A stretch of DNA of 23,093 nt from a virus. The DNA lies in the IMG/VR virus record IMGVR_UViG_3300010299_004828, positions 1-23,093 of that record; one strand, 5' to 3'. The notes beneath the pieces are model-generated. The model was not told the origin of the DNA and did not search any database. It saw only the letters and a program-made list of their open reading frames with translations. Positions 14,423-22,407 of the stretch are shown piece after piece (the first letter of the stretch is position 1; each line of letters opens with the position of its first letter). The translations under genes and the position numbers were made by a program.

Positions 14423-14776
14423 ATGAAAGCTGGTAAAATTTGGGGACAGACGGAACTCATACACGCCAACGGAGTGTTGGAATTTCATAGAATTGAATTC
14501 AAGAAAGGTTACAAGTGCAGTGAGCACGAACACAGGTTTAAATGGAACGGATTCTTTGTTGAATCAGGCAAGATGATCGTGCGTGTGTGGCAGGATTCGG
14601 ATCAGGAAGGATTGGTTGATGAAACAATTCTTGGTCCTGGAGAGTTTACACAAGTAAAGCCGGGCAAGATACACCAGTTCGAAGGTGTAGAAGACGGCGT
14701 GGCTTTTGAACTATACTGGGCAGAGTTCAATCATGATGACATTGTGAGAAGAACGGTGGGCACAAAGGTCAAATAA
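14423..14776 (+). CDS. Cupin-domain protein
   Basis: A 117-aa single-domain cupin. The first cupin motif is KGYKCSEHEHRFKWNGFFVESGKMIV, with HEH at 35-37, and the second is GPGEFTQVKPGKIHQFEG (71-88) with His84, giving a plausible three-His-plus-Glu metal site. Such small cupins act as sugar isomerases/epimerases, lyases, or ligand-binding regulators; the HEHxF spacing resembles the cupin half of the fusion at 2154. A purine-rich AAAAAGGAAATAAAG precedes the ATG. Its stop overlaps the next ATG as TAATG. Role in sugar-precursor conversion is likely from context but not shown. Confidence 0.8.
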   Translation: MKAGKIWGQTELIHANGVLEFHRIEFKKGYKCSEHEHRFKWNGFFVESGKMIVRVWQDSDQEGLVDETILGPGEFTQVKPGKIHQFEGVEDGVAFELYWAEFNHDDIVRRTVGTKVK

Positions 14777-15420
14777 TGAAAAAGGAGCATAGCATGATCG
14801 TCCTGGAAGGTAAAATTTCTCATTTAACAAATCTCGTTAATGCATTTTTATCCTATACGCCTAAGAACTCAAGAGTAACTTACTTGGAAATTGGCGCTCA
14901 TCGAGGAAGAAGCATGGTTACTATTACAAATATTTTAAAAGATAAATTCGAACATTTACACGTGGTAGGTTATGATATTTTCAACAATGAGTCTCCAGAG
15001 TTTCATATTGCCGAGGATAATGGCAAGGGTGCTGGTTCTTTTGGAAAATGTGATAAGGCTCTTAGAAAAATTGTTAAGCGAAATAATAACGTTTCTTATA
15101 AACTGGTCGAAGGACTCACAACAAACACTCTGAAATCTACTGCGGTTGAATTCGCTTATATAGATGGTGGGCACAGTTACGAAACGGTAAAGTGGGATCA
15201 CGAACAACTTAAGGGCTGTAACATAATTGTATTTGATGATAGCGATTTGCCTGGAGTAAATAGATACCTTTGGGAAATTAAAAATCAATATAATTTGTAT
15301 AATCTTGGAGAAAGACAGGCCATTATTATCAATGATGAGGAAAATTTTAATTTTTCATCTGCAATCGGTATAAAAGAATTTAAAGGAAAGGATCCAGAAA
15401 CTTACGTTTCATTAAGATAA
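14776..15420 (+). CDS. Class I SAM methyltransferase (Methyltransf_24-like)
   Basis: A 214-aa methyltransferase with motif I YLEIGAHRGRSMVTI (36-50), VVGYDIF after strand 2, and EFAYIDGGHSYETVKWDHEQL, where DGGH is the counterpart of the DASH in the 13356 product. These two are distant paralogues. The 1-base TAATG overlap favours the ATG at 14776; ATG 14794, with AAGGAG 8 bases upstream, is an alternative that would drop six residues. The gene is AT-rich, unlike the cupin before it. Probably acts on a sugar; substrate unknown. Confidence 0.83.
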   Translation: MKKEHSMIVLEGKISHLTNLVNAFLSYTPKNSRVTYLEIGAHRGRSMVTITNILKDKFEHLHVVGYDIFNNESPEFHIAEDNGKGAGSFGKCDKALRKIVKRNNNVSYKLVEGLTTNTLKSTAVEFAYIDGGHSYETVKWDHEQLKGCNIIVFDDSDLPGVNRYLWEIKNQYNLYNLGERQAIIINDEENFNFSSAIGIKEFKGKDPETYVSLR

Positions 15421-15423
15421 AAA

Positions 15424-16188
15424 ATGAAAAAAATTATATGTTTTACATCTATGAATAAGCCCTATCATGATAGAATAGGAAAACTAATGATTGATTCGTG
15501 GAAAAAGTTTTGGCCAGAAGATTGTCAATTAATAGTTTATCAGGAAGGTTTTGAAATCGAAAATTTTGATAGAGTCACTGGAGTTAGTTGGGAAGAAAAT
15601 TGTTTAGAAAATTGGAATAAATTTGCAAAAAAAACTAAAGGTCCTGCGGTCACTTTTGCGAAAAAAGGTTATGCTATGATTGCAGGAATGAAAAATATTG
15701 ATTGTGATTTATTGATTTGGGTCGATGCTGATATTATTACAAATAAAAAATTTCCTAAAGATAAAATTGAATCTATACTACCTCAAAATAAGCTCATTGC
15801 ATTATTTGATACATATTATCAAATAAAGCCTAATCATACAAAGGAAGAATATCTAGATACTAATAGACCGTATAGTGCTGCTGAAAGTGGTTTTGTTATT
15901 ATTAATAAAAACCATCAACACTTTAAAGATTATCTAGCAGAGTATGAAAGATTGTACAATAATGAAATACCATTACCGGGAGTTTTTGAATGGTATGATG
16001 GAAACGTTTGCTCTACCGCTGCATATGGATTTAGAGAATACATAGAAGATTTAAGCCTTTTACGGACCACAGATAAATCTCAAACGCCAATCAATAGAAG
16101 TTGGATTCGAGAATACTGTTATCATGCCAAGGCAAAACAGAAGGACGGATTAGATATTAAACAAATAAGAAATGATTTAGGAATATAA
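15424..16188 (+). CDS. DxD-containing glycosyltransferase-like protein
   Basis: A 254-aa GT-A-type protein, distantly paralogous to the 7204-8049 product. MKKIICFTSMNKPYHDRIGKLMIDSW opens the fold, VTFAKKGYAMI (76-86) precedes LLIWVDADIIT (97-107; DxD at 101-103), and AAESGFVIINK and WYDGNVCST follow, as in the other copy (SECGLYAL, WHDSFVF). It lacks membrane segments. The very AT-rich coding sequence (13 G/C in the 60-base row from 15721) contrasts with the other copy, so the two were probably acquired separately and not duplicated in place. The ATG lies three bases after the previous stop codon. Confidence 0.75.
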   Translation: MKKIICFTSMNKPYHDRIGKLMIDSWKKFWPEDCQLIVYQEGFEIENFDRVTGVSWEENCLENWNKFAKKTKGPAVTFAKKGYAMIAGMKNIDCDLLIWVDADIITNKKFPKDKIESILPQNKLIALFDTYYQIKPNHTKEEYLDTNRPYSAAESGFVIINKNHQHFKDYLAEYERLYNNEIPLPGVFEWYDGNVCSTAAYGFREYIEDLSLLRTTDKSQTPINRSWIREYCYHAKAKQKDGLDIKQIRNDLGI

Positions 16189-16190
16189 TT

Positions 16191-16970
16191 ATGAAAGTAG
16201 GAATAGTAGGTTACGGTTGGATTGGAAAAGCAACTCAAAAACTTTTTCCAGATGCACAAGTGTATGACAAGTATATCGAAGGATACACCAAACCATTGGA
16301 AGATTGTGATATTGCGTTTCTTGCAGTTCCTACACCGTGGAATCAAGGAGACGGATTAGATTGTTCCGCCGTGGAAGATGCAATTGCCACATGTGGATGT
16401 GATTTTATTGTAATACGTTCTGCAACACAGCCTGGCTTTGCGGATGAGATGGTTAAAAAATACAAGAAGCGTATTGTTGTTCAACCGGAATATCTAGGCG
16501 AAACTCCCAATCATCCTTTCCTACAAATGGAGTCCAGACAGTTCATGATTCTCGGTGGAGAACCAGAAGACAGGCGAAAAGTCATTGAATGCTATCAGCA
16601 GGCATACAATGCAAATGTGACAATTAGGCAGGTTACTAGATATGAAGCAGAGATTATTAAATTCTCTGAGAACCGTGCTATCTTTTATAAAGTGATGCAA
16701 TGCCAAGAATTGTATGATGCATGCGAAGCAGCAGGAGTAGATTATTATACAATTAGAGATGCTGTATACGGAGACGATCCTAGACAGAATTTATGGTTTA
16801 GTTTTGTGTTTCCAAAAAATAGAGGAGCAAATAGTAAATGCATACCTAAGGACATTTACGGTTGGTGTGCGTGGGCAGAAAGTGTTGGCATAGATCCAAC
16901 TGCAACAAAGTCATTGCTTGAATACAATAATACTCTAATAAAAAGGAACAAAGATGGGAAAGAAAAATAA
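16191..16970 (+). CDS. Short UDP-sugar dehydrogenase-like protein
   Basis: A 259-aa protein of the UDP-glucose/GDP-mannose dehydrogenase family, which oxidises a nucleotide sugar to its uronic acid with NAD+. The Rossmann loop VGIVGYGWIGKA (3-14), AVPTPW (45-50), and VQPEYLGETP (97-106) match the NAD-binding domain; TRYEAEIIKFSENRAIFYKV (149-168) is the central helix; NSKCIPKD (214-221) holds the catalytic Cys217 with the PKD triplet (families usually read GSCFPKD). The C-terminal UDP-binding domain (about 100 residues) is missing: relatives run 390-450 aa. It may be a minimal active form or one that binds an unusual substrate. It overlaps the next gene by 17 bases. Confidence 0.82.
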   Translation: MKVGIVGYGWIGKATQKLFPDAQVYDKYIEGYTKPLEDCDIAFLAVPTPWNQGDGLDCSAVEDAIATCGCDFIVIRSATQPGFADEMVKKYKKRIVVQPEYLGETPNHPFLQMESRQFMILGGEPEDRRKVIECYQQAYNANVTIRQVTRYEAEIIKFSENRAIFYKVMQCQELYDACEAAGVDYYTIRDAVYGDDPRQNLWFSFVFPKNRGANSKCIPKDIYGWCAWAESVGIDPTATKSLLEYNNTLIKRNKDGKEK

Positions 16971-17808
16971 AGAACCTACAAGATTCATTTCATTAGAAGA
17001 ATTTAAACAACATCTTACAAACATGACAGATGATGGCATACATGTGAGAGATGACGGTGAGTTCAGTTTTGGATTCAATTGGTATGATTATGTTAAAAAT
17101 AGAATGAACGAAGATATCATAGCAATGCACATGAATAATCTTACAGCCTTGTACGATGAAATTGGAATATCTCTCAAAGGAAAATCTGTGTTTGACATAG
17201 GTTGCGGTAGCGGGTTATCTTCATTGTCTTTTGCCAGACTAGGATGCTCTAAAATTACAAGCATGGATATAGATAACCATTCTGTCATGGCTACAGAACA
17301 TACTAAAAATAATTTCTGGAAGGGCAACACGGAATGGAACATATACACGCATTCTATACTTAAACCGCCAATGCCTGTGGAGACAAAATCACAGGACATA
17401 GTTTACTCATGGGGAGTTTTACATCATACGGGCGATCAGTGGAACGCTATTAGAAATAGTGTCGATTGTGTTAAGCCAGGCGGATTATTTCATGTTGCTC
17501 TGTATAGGTCAGGCAGTAAATTTCCTAAATCATTGGATGAAAAATATGCATTTAAATTTGCAAACAAAGAACAAAAAATACAAATGCTTTATGACAGAGC
17601 AGGCCAAAAAATCTTTAGCGTAAAGAAAGGAAGAGGCATGAATAAGTTTCACGATGCCTTAGATTGGTTGGGTGGTCTTCCTTATGATGTGGTAGATCCT
17701 GATGTTCTTTTTGGTTGGTTAGAAAGTAGATTTAATTTTAAAGTTTTATATTTCCAAGATAGAAACGGTGGTGGAAACTTTACAGCAATACTTCAGCGAG
17801 GAAATTAA
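16954..17808 (+). CDS. SAM-dependent methyltransferase (Methyltransf_11/25-like)
   Basis: A 284-aa class I methyltransferase. SVFDIGCGSGLSSLSFARLG (78-97) is textbook motif I, followed by SMDIDNHSV, then YSWGVLHHTGD (motif IV/post region) and CVKPGGLFHVALY. The C-terminal 100 residues, with a basic GQKIFSVKKGRGMNKFHDALDWLGG stretch, could bind the acceptor. The ribosome site AAAAGGAAC lies before ATG 16954, 17 bases inside the previous gene. Sits between the sugar dehydrogenase and the FkbH gene, consistent with a sugar- or acyl-methylating step. Substrate unknown. Confidence 0.86.
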   Translation: MGKKNKEPTRFISLEEFKQHLTNMTDDGIHVRDDGEFSFGFNWYDYVKNRMNEDIIAMHMNNLTALYDEIGISLKGKSVFDIGCGSGLSSLSFARLGCSKITSMDIDNHSVMATEHTKNNFWKGNTEWNIYTHSILKPPMPVETKSQDIVYSWGVLHHTGDQWNAIRNSVDCVKPGGLFHVALYRSGSKFPKSLDEKYAFKFANKEQKIQMLYDRAGQKIFSVKKGRGMNKFHDALDWLGGLPYDVVDPDVLFGWLESRFNFKVLYFQDRNGGGNFTAILQRGN

Positions 17809-19470
17809 ATGACTGAAATAATTGCCAAATATCATGCACAGAAAAAACTTTTTTCTTCTGATGTTTCTAGATTAAATTTGTTAGATTTAAAATTAGAAAA
17901 TACAATTAATAATTTACAAAAAAGAGTCAATGTTTGGATGAATCATAATTTTGAATCTATTGTTCCTACTATGATTCCATATTTGCAATATCAAAATTTA
18001 AATTTAGATTTCCATTTTAGTGATTACGATGATTCATTTTTGTTTAATGGATATGAGAATGCTGAAATAGAAATAGTGTTTATGAATATGCAATCATATC
18101 AGAATAAATTAAATGAGAGTGATTTAATAGGGTGGATTGAAGAAAGAATTAGTTATTTGCGAGAAATTTCTAAAGGAACTATTTTAGTTGTATCCTGGAA
18201 TAACAAAATTAAAAACCAAATTGAGCAAATAATAACTAACATTCCTCAGTGTCATTATATAGATTTATCTGACATTGCAATTCAAAAAAATATTCCGTTA
18301 CTTGACACAAGAACTGAAAAATTATCTGGAACACCTCTAAGCAAAAAATTCCAACAAGTATTATCAAGAGAGTTATCCTGTAAATATATCCCGGCATGTT
18401 TATTTCCTTCTATAAAAGCAGTATGTTTAGATTTAGATAATACTTTACATCAAGGAGTATTAGGAGAAGACGGAATTGACGGTGTTATATTATCCGAAGA
18501 ACATAAGTTGTTACAAGAAATGCTTAAAAAGTTAAAAGAAGATGGCATATTCTTAGCACTTGTATCAAAAAATGATGAACAAGACGTTTTAAATTTATTT
18601 CAAAGTAGAACCGAGTATCCGTTATCTATTAAAGATTTTAGTGCGATGGAGATTTCCTGGGATAGTAAAACTGATTCGATAATTAAAATTTCTAAAAAAT
18701 TAAATATAGGAATCGATTCCATATTATTTGTAGATGATAATATAGGAGAACTTCTTTCGGTAGTTTCATCATTAGAAGGCATAAAGACAATACATGCATC
18801 GGATAACGCAACTTTAACCAAAGAAATAATTAGTAACTATCCCAGAATATGGAAATGGAGCATCAGTGAAGATGATAAAAAAAGAGTAAATGATCTTGGT
18901 GCAAATCAAGAAAGAGAAAAAATCGCAAAATCTTCACAAAATTTGAATGAGTATTTTAAGAGCCTTGGTGTTACATTGTCATTTGATTACAACAATATAA
19001 ATCATGCTCAACGAGTGACCGATCTGTGTAATAAAACAAATCAATTTAATTTATCACTAAACAGAACGCAAGAACTTGATATTTCAAATAAAATTAAACA
19101 AGATAATTGTTGTGTTGCAAGTGTAAGTTTATCAGATAAATTGTCAGACAGTGGCATTATCGGAATTGTTCTTGCAGAAACCGATCATTCAAATTTATTA
19201 ATTACAGAAGTTTGTATTAGTTGTCGAGCCATGGGAAGAAATTTAGAAGATACTATTATTTTTACTTCTATAAAAAATATGGATATATTTAAAAATCTTA
19301 AGACAGTAACATTTAATATAAAACAAGGACCAAGGAATCAGCCAGCAATCAATTGGTTAAAAAAATTAACTAAACAATCAGTTCACAATGAAGAAAAAAT
19401 AATTATAGATGCTGAAGTAATTAAAAATTTTAATTCTTTAAAAGAAATTGATATAAAGGTGCAAAAATGA
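17809..19470 (+). CDS. FkbH-like protein (HAD phosphatase + GNAT-like domain)
   Basis: A 553-aa FkbH-family protein. In bacterial relatives it takes 1,3-bisphosphoglycerate, removes a phosphate, and loads the D-glyceryl unit on the phosphopantetheine arm of an acyl carrier protein. HAD motif I reads CLDLDNTLHQGVLGEDG (206-222) with Asp208 and Asp210; family members usually have Trp where this has His214. LALVSKNDEQDV is motif II, and LFVDDNIGE motif IV. The C-terminal part carries the usual VTDLCNKTNQFNLSLNRTQ segment and a GNAT-like end (ISCRAMGRNLEDTII). Residues 1-195 are an N-terminal extension like that of FkbH proteins from O-antigen clusters. Its 4-base ATGA overlap with the ACP gene supports a joint function. 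Very AT-rich. Confidence 0.92.
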   Translation: MTEIIAKYHAQKKLFSSDVSRLNLLDLKLENTINNLQKRVNVWMNHNFESIVPTMIPYLQYQNLNLDFHFSDYDDSFLFNGYENAEIEIVFMNMQSYQNKLNESDLIGWIEERISYLREISKGTILVVSWNNKIKNQIEQIITNIPQCHYIDLSDIAIQKNIPLLDTRTEKLSGTPLSKKFQQVLSRELSCKYIPACLFPSIKAVCLDLDNTLHQGVLGEDGIDGVILSEEHKLLQEMLKKLKEDGIFLALVSKNDEQDVLNLFQSRTEYPLSIKDFSAMEISWDSKTDSIIKISKKLNIGIDSILFVDDNIGELLSVVSSLEGIKTIHASDNATLTKEIISNYPRIWKWSISEDDKKRVNDLGANQEREKIAKSSQNLNEYFKSLGVTLSFDYNNINHAQRVTDLCNKTNQFNLSLNRTQELDISNKIKQDNCCVASVSLSDKLSDSGIIGIVLAETDHSNLLITEVCISCRAMGRNLEDTIIFTSIKNMDIFKNLKTVTFNIKQGPRNQPAINWLKKLTKQSVHNEEKIIIDAEVIKNFNSLKEIDIKVQK

Positions 19471-19691
19471 AAAATATAGAAAATAAAGTAATTTCAGTTA
19501 TTTCTAAAGTATTAAAGGAAGATGTTGATATAGATACATCTAGAAAAAATTCTAATAATTGGGATTCTCTTAAACACATCGAAGTTATATTTGCAATAGA
19601 AGATGAATTTGAAATTGAATTCACAGAAGAAGAAATGTATAAAATGAATGATGTATCTTCATTTGTTAGGAAATTAAGTAATGAAGCATAA
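19467..19691 (+). CDS. Acyl carrier protein
   Basis: A 74-aa acyl carrier protein with the attachment motif WDSLKHIEVIFAIEDEFEIEF: Ser34 of D-S-L would receive the 4'-phosphopantetheine arm from a holo-ACP synthase (none is visible here, so the host's is presumably used). Length and acidic four-helix pattern fit a discrete ACP (about 75-80 aa). A ribosome site AAAGGTG lies before the ATG. It overlaps FkbH upstream by 4 bases and the GNAT gene downstream by 11 bases, so all three are coupled. It is most likely the glyceryl- or other short acyl-carrier for FkbH; a fatty-acid role is unlikely because no elongation enzymes are present. Confidence 0.93.
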   Translation: MKNIENKVISVISKVLKEDVDIDTSRKNSNNWDSLKHIEVIFAIEDEFEIEFTEEEMYKMNDVSSFVRKLSNEA

Positions 19692-20259
19692 TTACAAACT
19701 TTCTGAATCTATTTTTCAAATGCGTCCCATTAATAACAATGATGCAGAATTTACATTGATGTTAAGAAATGATAGTAACTTAAACCATTACTTGAATAAG
19801 ACATCTAATAAAATCAGCGATCAGATTGCCTGGTTAGAAAACTATTACAAAAAAAACGATGACTTTTACTTTGTAATCGAACGTATAAAAGATAAAAGGC
19901 AGGAAGGATTAATTGCTTTATATGATATTGATTTTAAAAATAACACGGCAGAATGGGGTAGATGGATACTAAGAACAGAATCAATGGCTGCTATAGAAAG
20001 TGCTTTAATGATTTATAAATTTGCCTTTGAAGAGTTAAAACTTGAAAAAATTTATTCTAGAACTGTTTCGTTAAATAAAAAAATAGTATCTTTTCATGAT
20101 TCGTGTGGCATTACAAGTAAAAAAGTTTTGAAAGATTATTTCGAATTAGACGGGAAAAAAGTCGATTCTATAGAACATACTGTCGACAAAACAACGTATA
20201 GTGATGTAGTTAATAAATTAGAAAAACTTTCTAATCTTATGGCCAAAAGAATATGCTAG
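19681..20259 (+). CDS. GNAT-family acyltransferase
   Basis: A 192-aa GNAT N-acyltransferase of the RimJ/RimL or PseH type. MRPINNNDAEFTLMLRNDSN is the usual start of the fold, EGLIALYDIDFKNNTAEWGRWIL the core strands, and a helix SALMIYKFAFEELKLEKIYSRTVSLNKKIVSFHDSCG carries the familiar 'N..s...hek.Gf' region. In amino-sugar pathways such enzymes N-acylate the 3- or 4-amino group made by a DegT aminotransferase; here the acyl donor could be the FkbH-loaded ACP instead of acetyl-CoA. The ATG overlaps the ACP stop by 11 bases and AGGA precedes it. The C-terminal tail is basic. Donor and acceptor are not visible from sequence. Confidence 0.84.
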   Translation: MKHNYKLSESIFQMRPINNNDAEFTLMLRNDSNLNHYLNKTSNKISDQIAWLENYYKKNDDFYFVIERIKDKRQEGLIALYDIDFKNNTAEWGRWILRTESMAAIESALMIYKFAFEELKLEKIYSRTVSLNKKIVSFHDSCGITSKKVLKDYFELDGKKVDSIEHTVDKTTYSDVVNKLEKLSNLMAKRIC

Positions 20260-20657
20260 AAAATTTAACTTTTCATCATTTAGGATATGCCACAAACAAA
20301 ATCGAGGATGAAATTGAATATTTTTTTAAATTAGGATACGAACTCGAAGGTAATTTTTTTGAAGACAAATTACAAGGAATTAGAGGGTGTTTTCTTGTAG
20401 GAAATGGTCCTAGATTAGAATTATTAGAAAATTTAAGTAATTCTAAAACACTTGATCCTTGGTTAGAATCAAAAATTAAAATGTATCATATAGCATACAC
20501 TACTAAAAATCTTAATTTTTCTATTAACTTAGCAAAAGAAAATAAAGGAAAATTAATTGTTCCTCCTACGACTTCTATTGCATTTAAAGGAAATCAGATA
20601 GCATTTGTATCTTTTAGAAATGCACCTTTATTAGAACTAATAGAATCGCTAGATTGA
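20253..20657 (+). CDS. VOC-superfamily (methylmalonyl-CoA epimerase-like) protein
   Basis: A 134-aa vicinal-oxygen-chelate protein. Two beta-alpha-beta-beta units are evident: FHHLGYATNKIEDEIEYFFKLGYE with His9, FLVGNGPRLELLENLSN with Glu56 or Glu59, KMYHIAYTTKN with His79, and NAPLLELIESLD with Glu128 or Glu131. The four metal-binding positions of methylmalonyl-CoA epimerase and glyoxalase relatives therefore appear filled. VOC genes next to FkbH and ACP occur in bacterial O-antigen clusters; here it might epimerise or process the ACP-bound three-carbon unit. A 7-base overlap with the GNAT gene places it in the same operon. It could also be a ligand-binding protein. Confidence 0.82.
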   Translation: MLENLTFHHLGYATNKIEDEIEYFFKLGYELEGNFFEDKLQGIRGCFLVGNGPRLELLENLSNSKTLDPWLESKIKMYHIAYTTKNLNFSINLAKENKGKLIVPPTTSIAFKGNQIAFVSFRNAPLLELIESLD

Positions 20658-20690
20658 CTTTCACTATATTAACTACTGAATATTGCGCCA

Positions 20691-20698
20691 AATAAATA
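20691..20698 (+). promoter_or_regulatory. Late-promoter-like AATAAATA before the TylF-like gene
   Basis: AATAAATA followed by TATGC lies in the 65-base gap between the VOC and TylF-like genes, the only real gap in the AT-rich operon. GGAG (20713-20716) and a GTG start at 20723 follow. A TGCGC stands just before it, as before the TATAAATA at 2141 (spacing differs by one base). Confidence 0.5.
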
Positions 20699-20722
20699 TA
20701 TGCTACTATATTGGAGAAAACA

Positions 20723-21496
20723 GTGACTCGTAAAACTTATAATTTAAGCGATAATGGAGAAAATTCTATACGTAACGAAAAATCTGAAAAGAATCATAAT
20801 AAACTATACGAGTTTACTAAAGAATTGTTACCTTACTATGGAACAAATTGGCACCGTCAAAGTTTAGTTACATTAAAAACAGAAACACTTTCTGCAATTC
20901 TTGCATTAAATGCAATTTATCAAAAAATATTAGATATTCCTGGATCTATATGTGAGTTTGGAGTCCATTGGGGTGCAACGTCTTCAACTCTTATAAACCT
21001 AAGAAATTTATACGAACCTTACAACTATACTAGAATAATCTATTCGTTTGATACTTTTGAAGGTTTCGTAAATCTTGATAATAATGATGGCCAATTAAAC
21101 AAAATAGGAGATTATAAAAGTCTTCCTAATTATGAAAAAACTTTAGAAGAAATTTTAAAAATACACGAAGGATTTGGTCCTAATTCTCACTTACAAAAAT
21201 TTGAATTAATAAAAGGGGACGCATCGATAACTATCGATAAATGGTTAGAAGATAACCCACAGGCAACTATTGCTCTTGCAATATTTGATATGGACCTGTA
21301 TGCGCCTACCAAAAAAGTATTGGAAAAAATTATTCCAAGACTAACCAAAGGATCTGTATTACTGTTTGACGAATTAAATTGCAAAAATTTTCCTGGCGAA
21401 ACTCAAGCAGTAGATGAAGTGTTAGGTATTAATAATTTAAAATTAAGAAAATTACCTTGGCAGGCAAAACTTGCATATGCTATTTACGGAGAATAA
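20723..21496 (+). CDS. TylF-type SAM O-methyltransferase (GTG start)
   Basis: A 257-aa O-methyltransferase of the TylF/macrocin type, which methylates hydroxyls on deoxysugars or other glycan parts. GSICEFGVHWGATSSTLINL is motif I with the SAM-binding Glu, IIYSFDTFEGF follows as in the family, and ALAIFDMDLYAPTKKVLEKI and GSVLLFDELNCKNFPGE carry the two metal-binding Asp residues (DxD and the DE). Start chosen at GTG 20723 because GGAG lies 6 bases before it; a TTG at 20711 is in frame but its ribosome site would be poor. It has its own late promoter, so it may be expressed apart from the FkbH unit. Length about normal for the family (250-270). Confidence 0.87.
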   Translation: MTRKTYNLSDNGENSIRNEKSEKNHNKLYEFTKELLPYYGTNWHRQSLVTLKTETLSAILALNAIYQKILDIPGSICEFGVHWGATSSTLINLRNLYEPYNYTRIIYSFDTFEGFVNLDNNDGQLNKIGDYKSLPNYEKTLEEILKIHEGFGPNSHLQKFELIKGDASITIDKWLEDNPQATIALAIFDMDLYAPTKKVLEKIIPRLTKGSVLLFDELNCKNFPGETQAVDEVLGINNLKLRKLPWQAKLAYAIYGE

Positions 21497-21498
21497 AA

Positions 21499-22407
21499 AT
21501 GATATTATTAGCAGGATACGGTTACTGGGGTAAAAATTTAGCAAGAAATTTTTCTAATGAACTATCAGCAATTTGTGAAAAAGAGAAATCGCTGTTAAGT
21601 ATTGCAAAAAATTTATATCCACATGTTGACGCATACGATAATTATGAGCAGGCTTTAGAACATCCAGGAATCAAAGCAGTATTAATCGCAACAAAAACTA
21701 AAGATCATCTGCCTATGTCTAGACTTGCTTTAGAAAAAGGTTATGATGTATGGATTGAAAAACCAGTTTGTCAAGACATAAACGAAATTAAAGAATTAAT
21801 AAAAATTAGTGAACAAAATAATAAAATTATCTTTGTTGATCATACATTTTGTTATCATCCGGCGGTAGAAAAAATTAAAACAATTGACATCGGAAAACCT
21901 TTATATTTCGATAGCACTAGAATAAGTTTAGGACTGTTTCAACCTGATGTTGATGTAATCCTCGACCTTGCAATTCATGATGTAAGTATCATAAACTTTT
22001 TATATCCAGATTTAGAGTTAAGCGAAAAATATATAGTTAAAAATAATCATGTAAACAATATTCCTAATCAAGCAATTGTTAATTTAAAATTTACAAATGG
22101 TTTTACAGCCAACATTAATGTAAACTGGGTTAGTCCGGTTAAAAAACGAGAAATAATTTTAACTGGAAATAAAAGTAGCATTGTCTACGACGATATTGAC
22201 ACTGACAAAATAAAAATTTATCAAACCGGTGATATAAAAGAAGACTATAATTCAAATAAGTTAGGAGATATGATTGCACCTAGATTAGATACTACCGAAG
22301 CATTATTTCTTGGAAAAAAACATTTTTTAGAGTGCATAAAACATAGAACTCAGCCTAGAACAAACATTTACGAATCATTAAAAATAATGGAGTGGTTATT
22401 GTCATGA
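21499..22407 (+). CDS. Gfo/Idh/MocA-family oxidoreductase
   Basis: A 302-aa NAD(P)-dependent sugar oxidoreductase. MILLAGYGYWGKNLARNF (1-18) is the Rossmann start, VLIATKTKDHLPMSRLALEKGYDVWIEKPVC (61-91) includes the EKP motif whose Lys is catalytic in the family, followed by FVDHTFCYHPAV and DLAIHDVSIINFL, the position of the His used in sugar binding. Relatives such as WlbA oxidise C3 of a UDP- or dTDP-sugar to a 3-keto intermediate that a DegT aminotransferase then aminates, and here exactly such a gene follows with an ATGA overlap. Start at ATG 21499, with GGAG (21488-21491) upstream; a start 42 bases earlier would lie inside the TylF gene. The exact sugar is unknown. Confidence 0.88.
   Translation: MILLAGYGYWGKNLARNFSNELSAICEKEKSLLSIAKNLYPHVDAYDNYEQALEHPGIKAVLIATKTKDHLPMSRLALEKGYDVWIEKPVCQDINEIKELIKISEQNNKIIFVDHTFCYHPAVEKIKTIDIGKPLYFDSTRISLGLFQPDVDVILDLAIHDVSIINFLYPDLELSEKYIVKNNHVNNIPNQAIVNLKFTNGFTANINVNWVSPVKKREIILTGNKSSIVYDDIDTDKIKIYQTGDIKEDYNSNKLGDMIAPRLDTTEALFLGKKHFLECIKHRTQPRTNIYESLKIMEWLLS

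Noticed and set aside
19467-19691. Fatty-acid synthesis ACP (AcpP)
   Set aside because: The sequence and its 4-base overlap with FkbH point to a dedicated carrier; no ketosynthase, reductase or malonyl transferase is nearby.
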